Positions 26,401 through 37,826 of a stretch of DNA of 64,000 bases are shown here, piece by piece (positions within the stretch are counted from its first letter, which is position 1; each line of letters starts with the position of its first letter). Below the pieces are notes generated by a model. It saw nothing but the letters and a program-made list of their open reading frames with translations. It was not told the origin of the DNA and made no database searches. The translations under genes were made by a program, and so were the position numbers. Location of the stretch: positions 10,265,652 to 10,329,651 of the forward strand of contig OY718805.1 in the NCBI GenBank assembly GCA_963070105.1. The letters are read 5' to 3'. The DNA is from Litomosoides sigmodontis (Eukaryota; Nematoda; Chromadorea; Rhabditida; Onchocercidae).

Positions 26401-27400
26401 AAATGCGGGGGGGTATCAGGTGTTGAGGTGGAGAATTGGCGTGATGTAATGGTCGTAGGCAAATAAATAATTAAAATTTGTTGCCATTCCAAAACAAAAA
26501 TTCCTGTTAACCTCGTCCTTTTGAATTTTTCGATTGCAAATAGATAATAGCATTTTTCAATTAGTTTCATATCACTTACAATCCTCGACCACTCTTCTTC
26601 CTCACCCCTCGCTAAAATCATTAAAAATGACATCGAATTAGAAAACTCACTGTTTATTTGCCTGCGATAATATTTTCCTTACAAAGTTCGAAAATTTTAT
26701 AAGAAAAATACGGGGAATATCAAAAAACGGAAGCAAAAATTTCAAATTCATCGTTTAATTGAAGGATAGCAAAGGAATGGAATACTGCCATACAACTTTT
26801 CACTAAAGTTGCATAATATGCCCGAGAAAATTTTAATTTAATTTCAATAAATTTCTTACTGAAAACATTTGTCGTTGTAGGACAGTTGTGTGTTAATTGT
26901 AATTTCATCCCAATTTATTTGGCATTTATGATACGGAAAAGTTTCATTTAATGTGGACAATTTGCGCTCAATTTAGCAGGAAAAAGTTTCGCCTAATCTA
27001 ATTTTCATTATCAATCACATGGAAAAAGTGAAATGTTCATTTCTAAAATGTTGAACTCTTTTAGAGAACGAAGTCATTGCGATGTTTTTTCTTGAAGTGG
27101 AGATTTTCGAATTCAAAAAGTAACATGTTGAACTATGATAATTTGACAAAGATGATTCAGTGGTGTAAAATTGGGGATAAAAGTGTGGGCGAATAGCAAT
27201 ATTGAATGTATCATTGAAAAGGAGAAGATGAAAATCGTAATTCTGGAATCATTGCAAAGCTGAAGATGAGTGTTTGATAATCGTAATTTTCAGCTAATAC
27301 AGCTAGCAACACGGTGTCACGAGAGTTACTTAATCTTTCAATTATTTCGATCAAAATTTTCTTTTCCTAGTATTATCTCTAATTGAAATTTCCTCATTTA
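23418..27400. other. Intergenic stretch, no gene called
   Basis: AT-rich DNA upstream of the NKAIN-like gene. It holds a CA run (24871-24896). Open frames such as 25045-25290, 25812-26132 and 26334-26633 have no splice partners or domain signatures. The promoter of the NKAIN-like gene should lie at its left edge, but no element was recognised. Confidence 0.5.
24871..24896. repeat. (CA)n microsatellite
   Basis: An imperfect CA run with one CG interruption, followed by TATATA. Confidence 0.85.
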
Positions 27401-27453
27401 AAATTGGTGAACTTCTGGTTGATTAATTGTTTGCGAATCTAAGCATTTTAAAT

Positions 27454-28065
27454 TCAATTTAATTTTATCTGCAATTCCTCTCCTCTCCCGGTTTTTTCGT
27501 TCGACATACACTGAAGCGAACATTCTGAGTGGCGCATTGAACAAATTAGGGCACGCCGCGCAGATCGATGGAACACGTTGACGTTGACGGAGAAACTCCT
27601 CGTCGAGATTGCGCAGTCACTGTTATCGCTGTCACTACCACTGTCACTATCATTATCACCATCACGATCACTGTCAACAACAACAGCGACAGCAACAGCG
27701 ATAACGACGTTGATGTCAACAGCGATGACACAGTGTGTGTAGGTGGCGTGGGAACGTTGCGAATGGCAGCAAAATCGACCGGCGCAGCGACCGCATCGCT
27801 TTCTCAACCGCAGAATTTTCATCTTCGCAAGCGAACGAGGAGATCGTCGTCGGTGTCGGTGCATCGTCGTCGCTACGCACTTCATCGATTTTATTTTTGT
27901 AGCGTACAAACTTCTCCACTCATTTCTTGTTTCCATTTTCCTTCCGTTACCTCAACACTGATTTCTGGCATTCACATAATTGTCAAAATCTTTCTATCAC
28001 TTTTTCATCAAAACAACTTGCGCCTTATTTTCTATTATTACAAAATTTTAATCGGAAATGGCTAA
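27454..28065. other. GC-richer segment, open in several frames on both strands
   Basis: Between about 27540 and 27960 the DNA is clearly richer in G, C and CG than its flanks. It is open for 160 codons on the minus strand (27454-27936) and 165 on the plus strand (27568-28065). The predicted peptides are dominated by simple repeats (Thr/Val/Ile on plus, Asp/Ser on minus) from TCA/CAC-type triplets. No domain is recognised. It could be a CpG-containing promoter for the SCPx gene starting at 28324, or a degenerate coding exon. Confidence 0.3.
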
Positions 28066-28278
28066 ATTAGTTCATATTTTCACACATATGATATAGGCAC
28101 CAGCACGAAGGAATCGAAATTGCGGCCAGCGATTTTGCTATTAATTATTTTGTTAATTAATGAAATTCAAATATTTGTAGCCTGATGATAGCAGTGATGT
28201 GATAGCATATTAGCAGTGGCTATTATATCAAATTTCGTTTCATTTTATTCTCTATTAAGTTTGAAAATTTTTTCATAC

Positions 28279-28293
28279 ATTTGTTATTTGTAG
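28279..28293 (+). promoter_or_regulatory. Probable spliced-leader acceptor of the SCPx gene
   Basis: The T-rich stretch acatttgttatttgtag ends 30 bases before the ATG at 28324. This is a usual position for a nematode trans-splice acceptor, though a 5' untranslated intron would look the same. Confidence 0.4.
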
Positions 28294-28323
28294 TTGCTGA
28301 TCGACTAATAACGCAACTAAACA

Positions 28324-31300
28324 ATGTTGACATCAAAAGAAAAGCCCAAAGTTTATGTTATCGGTGTTGGAATGACTAAGGTAAGAAGGTTTCCTTTGTT
28401 TGACACTGAAAAAAGCTACCTCAAAATGAGTCATACCATTTTTGTCATCAATTCAATTTTATAGATGTTATGCTAAAATTCGCATTAAAAAAAAAAACAA
28501 CATGGTTGTCTTAAGAAGCTAATGAAGAAAAAAGATAAGGAAGAAAAAGCTACGAATAATGGCCTTGTGAAACAAAAAAGCTATTAAAATTGCTAATTTA
28601 ATTATCATTGCTACAAGTGGTTTCAAATATTTCTAATGAGAATTTTGATAGAATTACAGGTTGATTTGTAATTATTTCTTTTCGCATTTCAGTTCGTAAA
28701 GCCAGGATCAGTACCAAACTGGGATTATCCTGATATGGTAAAAGAGGCAGGCAAGGCATTTTTTCATATTTTTAGATCGATCAAGCGATTAGACTTTGAT
28801 AAAATTGTCGACTTTCTTATTTCCCATTTTTTCATAGATTGATGAAATTTTTCAAATCGCACGAAAGAATTAAAATTTTTAAATCTAATTTCCTTGATAT
28901 ATTTTCATCATCTGAATGTACTGTTATACTGCTGTTTGTTGCTACAATCAAAAAGTAACTGTCATTTCTCAAGCTCTTCATGCTATTTTTCATACTTTTT
29001 ATCACATTATCTATTTCAGTAAATAAAGCCTTATTGGATGCAAAACTGCAATATAGTGATGTGGAACAAGCGGTGGTTAGCTATCTCTATGGTGGTACCT
29101 GTTGTGGACAGCGAGCGCTTTACGAAATTGGAATTACAGGAATTCCTATTTACAATGTTGGTTATTTCAATAATTGCCGTGTTTTCCTTTAGTTGAGAAA
29201 CAACTTAATTCTGATAAGCTTTTAACAACTCTTCATTTTACAGCATTTTATTAAACGCTATGAAATTGTTTCTCTCCCGTTCCCTAATTACTAGCTAGTA
29301 CTTAGTAGTAATTAGAGAAGAAGAAAATGACGGAGTAACAGTATTTTTTGTAGTTAATTCCCATCAAAAGCAGTTTCTTCCCAGTCATTTCATCTGTTTC
29401 AGGTCAATAATGCCTGCGCAAGTGGTTCAACAGCTGTTTATCTCTCAAAATTATGTATTGAAGGAGGTTGAAAGAAATTAAAATTACAATAAAAAGCACT
29501 GAAACTTGTTTTGTAATTGTTTTGAAATTGTCAATCAGTTGCAACAATTAGTATAGTACTTTCAAAATTAGATTAGTGGGACAGGTGAAAAATTATATCT
29601 TTAGTGTCATAGTTATATAATTATGCAGGCCGGTTTCAGTTTGCTAAAATAATCCGTGCATTCCTCCATCATTCTTATTAAAAGATAATTATTGAGAAAA
29701 TTCGTGCTTTTTAATTTTCAGTTCAGTTTAAGATTTATTTATTTTCAAGTCTTTCACTGCTGAGGCGATCGTTTATTAAATAATGCATTGGATTATTTCA
29801 CATGAAGACTATCATTTATCATTAGGAAATTTATTTATAATTATTTTTCCCATTTTGCAAGCTTATTCTAATTTTATAATTAACTGTCAGTGGTGATTAT
29901 TGCATCGAAATTTTACACATCAGATAAATCAATTACAAGGTATTATAGGATTGTTACATTTCCTGAAAAGTTGCTTCTCCTTTCCAGGTCATGCGGACGT
30001 TGCACTCGCACTTGGTTTCGAGAAGATGAAGGGAGGCTCGCTAGAATCAATGGAAAACAGCGATGGCCGAACGCATGCGCTAGAACGGCACGTCGATGTG
30101 ATTTCCAGCACGGTTGGCCTGGCACCTGCACCGCTTATGGCTCAAATATTTGCTAACGCTGGCCGAGAACATATGAAGAAATATGGTATTTGCCCGCTCT
30201 TATTCATTCAGTGATTTAGAAATAAAATTCGTCTTTCATTTCTCTCAGTTCTGAATTCTTACTTATTTTCCTTTTCTTTGTAGAAAGTAGAAATCTAAAA
30301 AAGTAAAAACGAAAAATTTGGTCGGTAGAAATAAGATTGGAAGTTTTAATGGTTTCTCAGTGGTGTGGTGCTACTTCATTCTTTTTAGGAACCAAAAGAG
30401 AGCACTTTGCTAAAATAGCTCAAAAGAATCATAAACATTCCGTTAATAATCCGTAAGTGTGTTTAAAACATTCAGCATGAGTAAGAAATAGGAACATCCG
30501 TTTTTTATCGAAAGTTGGCAAGTATTTTTGTAAGCATGAGAGAGTTGAGGGGTAGGATGTGCTTGATTTCAGCTTAAGGTCAATAAAATAAGAAAGTGTT
30601 GGGAACTTAAAAAATCCTTCTTGCCATTTCGGAAATTCTCAACCATTTCTCGTATCTCAGTTAGTTTCCTCTCGAAGAGTATATTAAGTAATTTAAACAA
30701 GTTCATTAACTTCAATAATTTAGGATGAAATTATTTGTCATTAAAATCCTTTTTCACCTGTTGGTACTTATACTGTTGTTTTTTTTTCTCGTAGAAATTC
30801 ACAATTCCGAAAAGAATACAGCTTGGAGGAGATTCTGAATGCACGACTAATTCATGATTTTATGGGTCTTCTGGAGTGCAGGTAACCGATTATTCTAATA
30901 AGCAACGGGCAGTTTATTGAACATATAAAACCTCTTGCGCACATTTTCCACTTTTTATCAACAGGACACGTAAAGCTCTTCTTGAAAAAGGGAAAGGGAC
31001 GAAAGCGAAGGTTTTGTTTTTAACTTTTTTTAAGGAACGATCTCTGAAATTTTCAGTCCAACATCGGATGGCGCTGCGGCAGTGATTTTATGTAGCGAAA
31101 AATTTTTAAAAAAATCTCCTCATCTTTTGAAACAAGCTGTGGAAATTATTGGTAATGCAGTTTAAAAAGTTTGAACCTTAAAGACGTCAGCAATTTGAAT
31201 AAAATGCTTTGGTTCTTGTAAATGGACGAAGTTGTATATGCAAATACGTTGCAAATCCGATATAAATTTAGCCTGAAAAATTGGGTGTTAAATAAAAGTT

Positions 31301-33686
31301 ACAGTTTTCCAGAAATTTGCATCTAACTTCTAAATCCTACTTTCACAGAACAAGTTTTTTATTTCACTTCAGATCGTGATGAAAGATCCTTTTGTGCACA
31401 AATATCTTTCGAGAGAAACACTGAAAGATAACATTTGTAATAGAAAATTGAAACCGATAAATACCAAATTTCGAATATGCCACGTATTCTTTGCGACGGA
31501 ACACGACGTAGTTTTCGTTGTAGACGTAGTTTTTGGTACAATTTGTAAAAGCAAAAGTTATACTGAATATTTTTAACACAGGTGCGGAGTTCGGAACCGA
31601 TGAGCCATCTGTTTTCGCTGAACGTTCGAGCCTTAACATGACGGGCTTCGACATGATACGAAAACTGTCGGCGAGACTGTATCAGAAGACGGGTTTAACA
31701 CCAAACGATGTACAGGTATGAAATTGAGGAAATTAGTCATCGTTTTCCTAAAATTCGGAAACTGTTAAAATGTTCGGATGTGTTCAAACATTAAAGTGTT
31801 CGGATCTTTGTGAAAAAGGTGTGCGGAAATAGTAATTATTGAAACCTTAATACATCAAACAAAACGGCATTAACTAAAGCTGTTATTAATATTGTAGGTA
31901 ATTGAATTGCACGATTGTTTTGCACCAAATGAATTGATTTCCTATGAAGCGCTAGACCTTTGCGCCGTTGGCAAGTTATTATTTGGTTTTAGAATTTGAA
32001 ATTATTTGCGTAATTCTGTGATTCAGTTGTCCAAATATTGCACTTGAAATTTAAAGAAAAAAAATTGCACTTGAAATTTCGGAATTACTTCACAGCGAAA
32101 TTAAAGTTGATTATTAATGAAATGGTTTTGAGATTCTGGTTAAATTTGATTTTATACAAATAGTGTGTGGGTTTCTGAGAACAGTCAGAGTTTTAGAAAA
32201 AAGTTTGCAATGAAAAATGAAAATATCGATGGGACCAATTTTTTCTTCATTTATTTCAAAACAAATTGGATTTGAATGCTTTTTTAGGTGAAGGAGGTCA
32301 GATTGTTGACAAAGGTGACAACACGTACGGTGGAAAGTGGGTCATCAATCCTTCCGGTGGCTTAATATCCAAAGGTCATCCAATCGGTGCAACCGGTATG
32401 AATATAAGAAGAAATGAATTACTCACCTCTTAACCTATTGGAAGACTGTTTAAAACTTCATTAATTTTTAATTTTATGTTTTAGGTGTTGCACAAGTAGT
32501 GGAATTATCACTTCAATTACGTGGCAATGCTGGCGCACGTCAGGTACCAAATTGTAAAGTTGCAATGCAGCATAACATTGGTAAATACCACTTATTATCT
32601 ATTTGCAGTGCACTACTTCAGAACTGGAATAATGTAATTTAAGTTTGATTGATGTGAATTGAAATAAGAAAAGATGAATAACACCGCCTATCAGTACTTG
32701 TGACGAAGGTTTCAGGAAGGAGGGCAAGTTCTGATATAATAAAATGAAAAACGAAAAGTTATTATTAAGGGATTGGTGGAGCTGCCATGGTAGCGTTGTA
32801 CCGATTAGCTGAACAATCCCCAGCAATTGCAACAACTGTAAGAGATCCTGCAAAGGAAATCTTTCTGAGCGATGCCATTTTTGATGAAATCAAAGAACGT
32901 GCAAAAACGGTGATGAAATTTTATTTTTTATGAAAATATGTTTTCAGAGTTTGGTAAATGAACATAAAGATTTCAAATAAATTCATATGGTGCTATTTCA
33001 GGAAACAGATTTGTCGCAAGAAGTAAACAGCTCATTCAGATTTATTTTGACAGGGCCAAATAAGGCTGTCAAAAAATGGGTTGTCGATTGTAAGGTATGC
33101 GACCAAGTGGTTACCTCGAATTTCGTATGAATTAAATTGGATATTATGGTGCGCTTTCTAACAGTGTTAGGATGTTTTTACTTGTGATTGCATGCACGCA
33201 GCTTATTTTTAGGTAACACCACCGACTGTCATCGAAATGGGCGAAGGTAACGTAGATGTTGAGATGTCAATGGAAGAAGCTGATTTCATAAAAATTGTCA
33301 CTGGGAAATTACGACCTGATCAGGTAAGTGCAATTATTTAATACAAAATGTTCGTCGTGGTCTGTATGGAAAATGTTGTAGACAACCGGATAACAGTAAC
33401 CATAACACGGTTCTTTGCTTTCATGATTTACTCATTTTGATTGCTCTTACCTGATCAGGCCGGTAATTAAATTACACTTGTGTCATTAAAAAATCACTCC
33501 ATTAAGGTATTGAAGTGAAGCGTGAGGTGTAGCTTTGTATCTCGAAGTTTACTCACTTCAAGTTAATATCATACGAAATTATTTCAGGCATTTTTGCAAC
33601 GTAAGCTGAAAATTAAGGGTAACTTGGCAAAAGCACTGAAGCTGCGGAAATTAGTAAAATCGAATATGCTGAAAGCTAAGTTGTAA
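28324..33686 (+). CDS. SCPx: peroxisomal 3-ketoacyl-CoA thiolase / sterol carrier protein 2
   Basis: Cleaves 3-ketoacyl-CoA esters, preferring branched chains, in peroxisomal beta-oxidation; the C-terminal SCP2 domain carries lipid. Sixteen exons: 28324-28380, 28693-28750, 29020-29156, 29403-29466, 29988-30185, 30389-30452, 30795-30881, 31057-31151, 31582-31715, 31898-31970, 32288-32395, 32485-32580, 32770-32909, 33002-33094, 33213-33323, 33588-33686. They give 537 residues, close to human SCPx (547). Motifs in order: [10 protein letters not shown]; active-site Cys89 in [48 protein letters not shown]; the catalytic His in [22 protein letters not shown]. The SCP2 domain fills about residues 425-537 and ends in the peroxisomal signal AKL. 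The C. elegans counterpart daf-22, which makes ascaroside side chains, lacks the SCP2 domain. Two introns start with GC instead of GT (28751 and 31971). An AATAAA lies near 33748. Confidence 0.95.
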
Positions 33687-34499
33687 TGTCAAAACTTCCA
33701 ACGCAACGTTTACCTATTTTGCCGGTAGTGCAAATCCTTTGAATTTGAATAAATTAGTTGTTCCTGTGTTAGAGTCATTTCAATATTACTTACATGCAAT
33801 TTAAAAATCATATATCGGTGCTTTTTTATAAAAACGATAAGTAAATGGAAATTTTGAAAGAAACCGAAGGATCAATCAATTTCATGTCAAATTAATCAAC
33901 AAAAACAAGCACAAATAATCATTAAAATATACAAAATTTTAATGGACAAAATTTGTAAGTAGGACGAAACAGCCATGCAAATGCAAATTCTTGATATTAT
34001 AAACAAAAAACTAAGCAGTTAACTGCGAAGTTCTAATTCTGTCGAGAAGAGAGCAATTCAGTATATTAAACTGTAATTGCACAATTTAAATCCGAATTAT
34101 CTAATTTAAGGATAAAAATGTTAGTGGCCTAATGGTTTTACAGTCATAGTGTTTAGTAACAAAGTTAAACGTATTTATTTTAGTAACAGTTAAACGTATT
34201 TTTAGGTGAATAAACAATTTCAGTTGTTTGAACAAGTCCACTTCATGCAAAAAATTTCACTTCAAAGATATCGGAATAACGACACCGTTGAAAAAAAGTT
34301 AAATTTTCACGTTGGTGATAAATGCTTTAATAGCTCTGATTCCAATTTCGTTGAGAAGCAAAAATTCATCAGGACTTACGTAACAATGGAAAACTAAAAA
34401 ATATCACGATGTGCAATTGCCAGAGATAAACGCCCCAGCGGTACCTGTGAAAGTTTTCTAAATCGTTTATTAACTCACATAGTTTTTATGTGGAAATTT
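33687..34499. other. Short intergenic spacer
   Basis: AT-rich 3' flank of SCPx with an AATAAA about 60 bases after the stop codon. The 63-codon frame at 34206-34397 shows no family signature and no splice context. No gene is called. Confidence 0.5.
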
Positions 34500-34975
34500 G
34501 TTATGCATTTAACTGTTAACTTTAACTGCTTAACCGTTATAACACAGAAGAAAGGTAAATGGCTAGTTTAACTCTCGACTCCTTTTCCAGATGTTCAAAA
34601 CGTGGGTGCCCCAGTGATAGAATTTTATAAATTTCGTAACACAAGCAGCGCTTTGATTAAACGCGAAAATGATCTCATAAATTAATTTTCGTTTTCCTCC
34701 ACAATTTTTCGTTATCTAACTTTGTGAAAATTGAAAGCCGAAAATTACCATAACAATGCCCAAGTTATTTGACATGTAAAATTGGATTAAAAAATGTAAA
34801 AGTATTCAATACCGCACGGGTTAAAGCTCTATCAACGTTTGTTGAATAGTCGCCAGGTATTTGACTCAGTGTGAGTTAGAAAGCCTCTCGACCACTTCTG
34901 CCCTCTTCCTTCTAAGTCTTAATTTTTAAATATTTCCAGTTGTTTCAGATTACCTTTAATTATGTCGATGGCACT
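34500..34975 (+). repeat. Left arm of inverted duplication (promoter of secreted-protein gene)
   Basis: This arm matches the reverse complement of about 40405-40880 over roughly 460 bases, with scattered substitutions and small gaps. Shared blocks include gaagaaaggta, gttcaaaacgtgggt, acgcgaaaatgatctcataa, attaccataacaatgcc, ctcagtgtgagttagaaag and tttaaatatttccagttg. It ends in the first codons of the gene at 34962. It therefore carries the 5' flank and presumed promoter, duplicated together with the gene start. Confidence 0.9.
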
Positions 34976-35627
34976 TCGTCCGCTTATCAGCTTGCTTGCC
35001 TTTCTCACAGGCACCGCTTTAGCTCAGAATGAAAGACGCGAATTTAATTTCGACGTCGGTAACGTTCTTGCGAATGTTGACTATCCTGGTTTTCCGGAAG
35101 ACGTCAACTTCGAATTACGTCAACCTGCTGCTCCCTCACCAGAGGCTCCCGACCAAACTGTGTTGTTGTATCGGAATCATGGTGGTTATTGGCACTTTTT
35201 AGAAATCAGCGATTACCTCAACAGCTTCAACTTAACCTCATTGGGCCCAAATGCTGAAATCCATGATCACGTGGGGGAAAACAACAATCAGGTGGAATAT
35301 TCCTCATTATCTACCGCGCAGCAGAATGAATACTTCTCGGCGATCACTGATTACCTCAGAAGATTCAACTCAACAATAAGACATGTAAATGCTGAGCCAC
35401 ACAACAGTGAAAGCGGAAATAATCACATTGACATATCAAGCGTGACACCAGAACGCCCAAATGCGGAATCAGATGAAAGTGGCGGTGGAGTGGAGGTGGA
35501 ATCAGTGGAACGCTCCACGTCATCAATCCGAAGCAGCAGATACGTACGCTCCGCACCACCACTCCCTTCCACTGAGGACAGTAGCAGGGAAAATATCAGC
35601 TACGCGTCATTCTCCGCCGCGGCGTGA
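34962..35627 (+). CDS. Secreted repeat-family protein, single exon (copy A)
   Basis: A 221-residue protein of no family I recognise. It opens with a clear signal peptide (hydrophobic LISLLAFLTGTALA, likely cleavage before QNERRE). The mature N-terminus (FNFDVGNVLANVDYPGFPED) is related to that of the convergent gene at 37827-40419, which has FNLNVDGFPTNVDYPDYAQE. The middle holds two related units of the form Y..xIxDYLxxFNxT...NAE (FLEISDYLNSFNLT and YFSAITDYLRRFNST), and the tail is Ser/Glu-rich. Three N-glycosylation sequons are visible (NLT, NST, NIS). A splice-acceptor sequence (ccagttgtttcag) ends 13 bases before the ATG; the same arrangement precedes the partner gene, so trans-splicing is likely. 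A second ATG two codons downstream could also serve. Secretion is predicted; function is unknown. Confidence 0.75.
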   Translation: MSMALRPLISLLAFLTGTALAQNERREFNFDVGNVLANVDYPGFPEDVNFELRQPAAPSPEAPDQTVLLYRNHGGYWHFLEISDYLNSFNLTSLGPNAEIHDHVGENNNQVEYSSLSTAQQNEYFSAITDYLRRFNSTIRHVNAEPHNSESGNNHIDISSVTPERPNAESDESGGGVEVESVERSTSSIRSSRYVRSAPPLPSTEDSSRENISYASFSAAA

Positions 35628-37826
35628 CACTTCTCTACCCGTTTCATTTCTCTTAAGATGGCGCAAACTATTCAAGTGAACGAGAAGCATAAGTATACCT
35701 TCTGAAGTAAGTGCATGGTGATATTTTATATTGTGTACGATGAGGGAGCACCTAAAGGTGTCCATTCTGCGTTTGGCGGAAAAGGTGCGCACTGCGACTG
35801 TTTTTCTGCCAAGCACAGAAGAAATCGGAAGCCATGCTATATCCTCCTTTTATCACTTTAATTCAACTATCACTTATGAGATAAAATAATGCAGAATGCG
35901 AAATCGGACTTACTAGCTTATTTCTTCTTACATTTCAAAGGAATCAAACAAATTTATTTTCTGACACCCACTCGTAATTTGTGAATAGAATTTCTTCTTG
36001 TCATTTCACATACTGCCGACATTTGTCAAACATTCACTTGAGCAGAGGGATAATTCAGGACCATTTTTTTATGAGGTGATTTGGAAATTACCAAATTATC
36101 GAAGAACTCATTTTGATGATTTCAAAGTGAAATAATGCTTGCTTTTCCAATCATTTCCATAAGCGAGTGATCTTCAGTAGTAAAATTAAGGTTTTATTAG
36201 GGTTTAATGGGTAATAAATTGAACAGTACGTACAATTTTTACAGGTGAAGTTTTCTCTATTTTGTTTTTTTTCCGTTCCTGGACTACCATTTGAAGAGCC
36301 TCTCATCATCCTCTGGTGCTTTAAAGCTTTCGGCTTCAGTTATGCTACAAGCTATCGAAGCAAATTACATTATGCAAATTATGCGAATTGCAAATTTCCA
36401 TTTGTCTATTTGCAACATTCCTATAAAACTGATGCATGAAAGTGCAATGTGGCTGCCATGCCGCGCTTGCTCTTAACAATACGCAATTACCAATTGAAGT
36501 CTTTCTAAAACCATACCGTAAGAAATAATTCCAAATCTGAAATTCTCACAGTCTAAGGAAATTTAACTACTGCATTATTGCTCATTCAAACGAAATTTCG
36601 AATGTACAATTATGGAGGACAGAAATGGAAGAAAAAAGGTGTTATTCGTTAACGAACAACAAACAAAGTAATAAATTTAAAGTTCAACAACCATCACTAC
36701 TCTTCGCCATTCACCGAAGCTTTCCTTACTTTACCTGCAAATTATCGTTGAGAACTTGTGAACTTTGTTGTACTAACTTTTGCAGTTACGAGTTATCTAT
36801 TTCTGTTTCGAATGAATTTTAAACTTCAAAGCATCAATCTTTCCCTCGGCTAATAAATTTCCCTCATTCCCGCACATATATGTCATGGCGAAAAGGTGTT
36901 AGGAAGTCCACTATCACACTAAGACTCGGATAAAGTGAAAATGTGGAAGACGCCACGCAACTTCCCATTCCCACACTTCCTTTTACAAAACGTCCTCAAA
37001 CTGTCAATTCTCATCAGTCGTACATGAAGTAGCAAACACTTTCAATTGTTCGAGAAACGAATAGTATAAGCAATCATATATCGTATGCTAGTCATGCGCT
37101 TGGGAAAGCCGCATTATGCTAGCGGTTGGTCTGAAAAGCTCCCAAAATACAGTCTACCCGACATTATACCATCTCGCAGCTAAATTAATTAATGTAAAGA
37201 GCATTCGGTAAAACAAGGTGTTAGGCCCAATCTTCCTCATACTACAGCAAATGACGAGAATATTCCTGTGACTTCACTGATACTGTCCCGTCCACCCCTA
37301 TATATGTGGATAATTTATTCCCCCGCATTGCTGCGTGGTTCTATGTTTGGGTGTAAATTGATGGAATTATTGATCGCTGAAAAGTTTTAATTACCCCAGT
37401 AGTTTCATTCAACTGTTGCAGGGCGATGGTTATCACCACCCTCTTTTCTTTTGCTTACACCGAAATTTCGAACTTTGTGTTAAGCCTAGGCAAGCAGTCT
37501 TTTGATATTTTGTTAATGAGAGGGGAAAAATTAAAAATATGCAGCAACTCCTACTCGTAACTCTTTGTTGTCATCGCAATGTTACGAAAACGCAAGAATT
37601 CACGTAATGGAATTTTACCTGCTGGCGCGCACTCAAAGCGAAGATGTTGGTTTTAATGTTAGTCGTAAAGAAAGGAGCTCGTAAAATAGTGCGAGGATGA
37701 GATGAGTTTTGGTCTTTGACTTTTTACTACCTCTTTTCTTGCATTACTAAATTTTCAATCATTGTTTACAATCATAAATGTTTTGCAACATAATTTCTTT
37801 CATTCGGATTCCGACTTCTTCAAGCA
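35628..37826. other. Spacer between convergent secreted-protein genes
   Basis: No gene called. Open frames at 36245-36476 and 36625-36822 are short and lack splice partners or domains. Both neighbouring genes point into this spacer, so it should hold both polyadenylation regions. Confidence 0.5.

Noticed and set aside
31359..31721. Several overlapping frames on both strands near SCPx exon 9
   Set aside because: Shadows of the real exon 31582-31715 and its intron; none has its own splice context.
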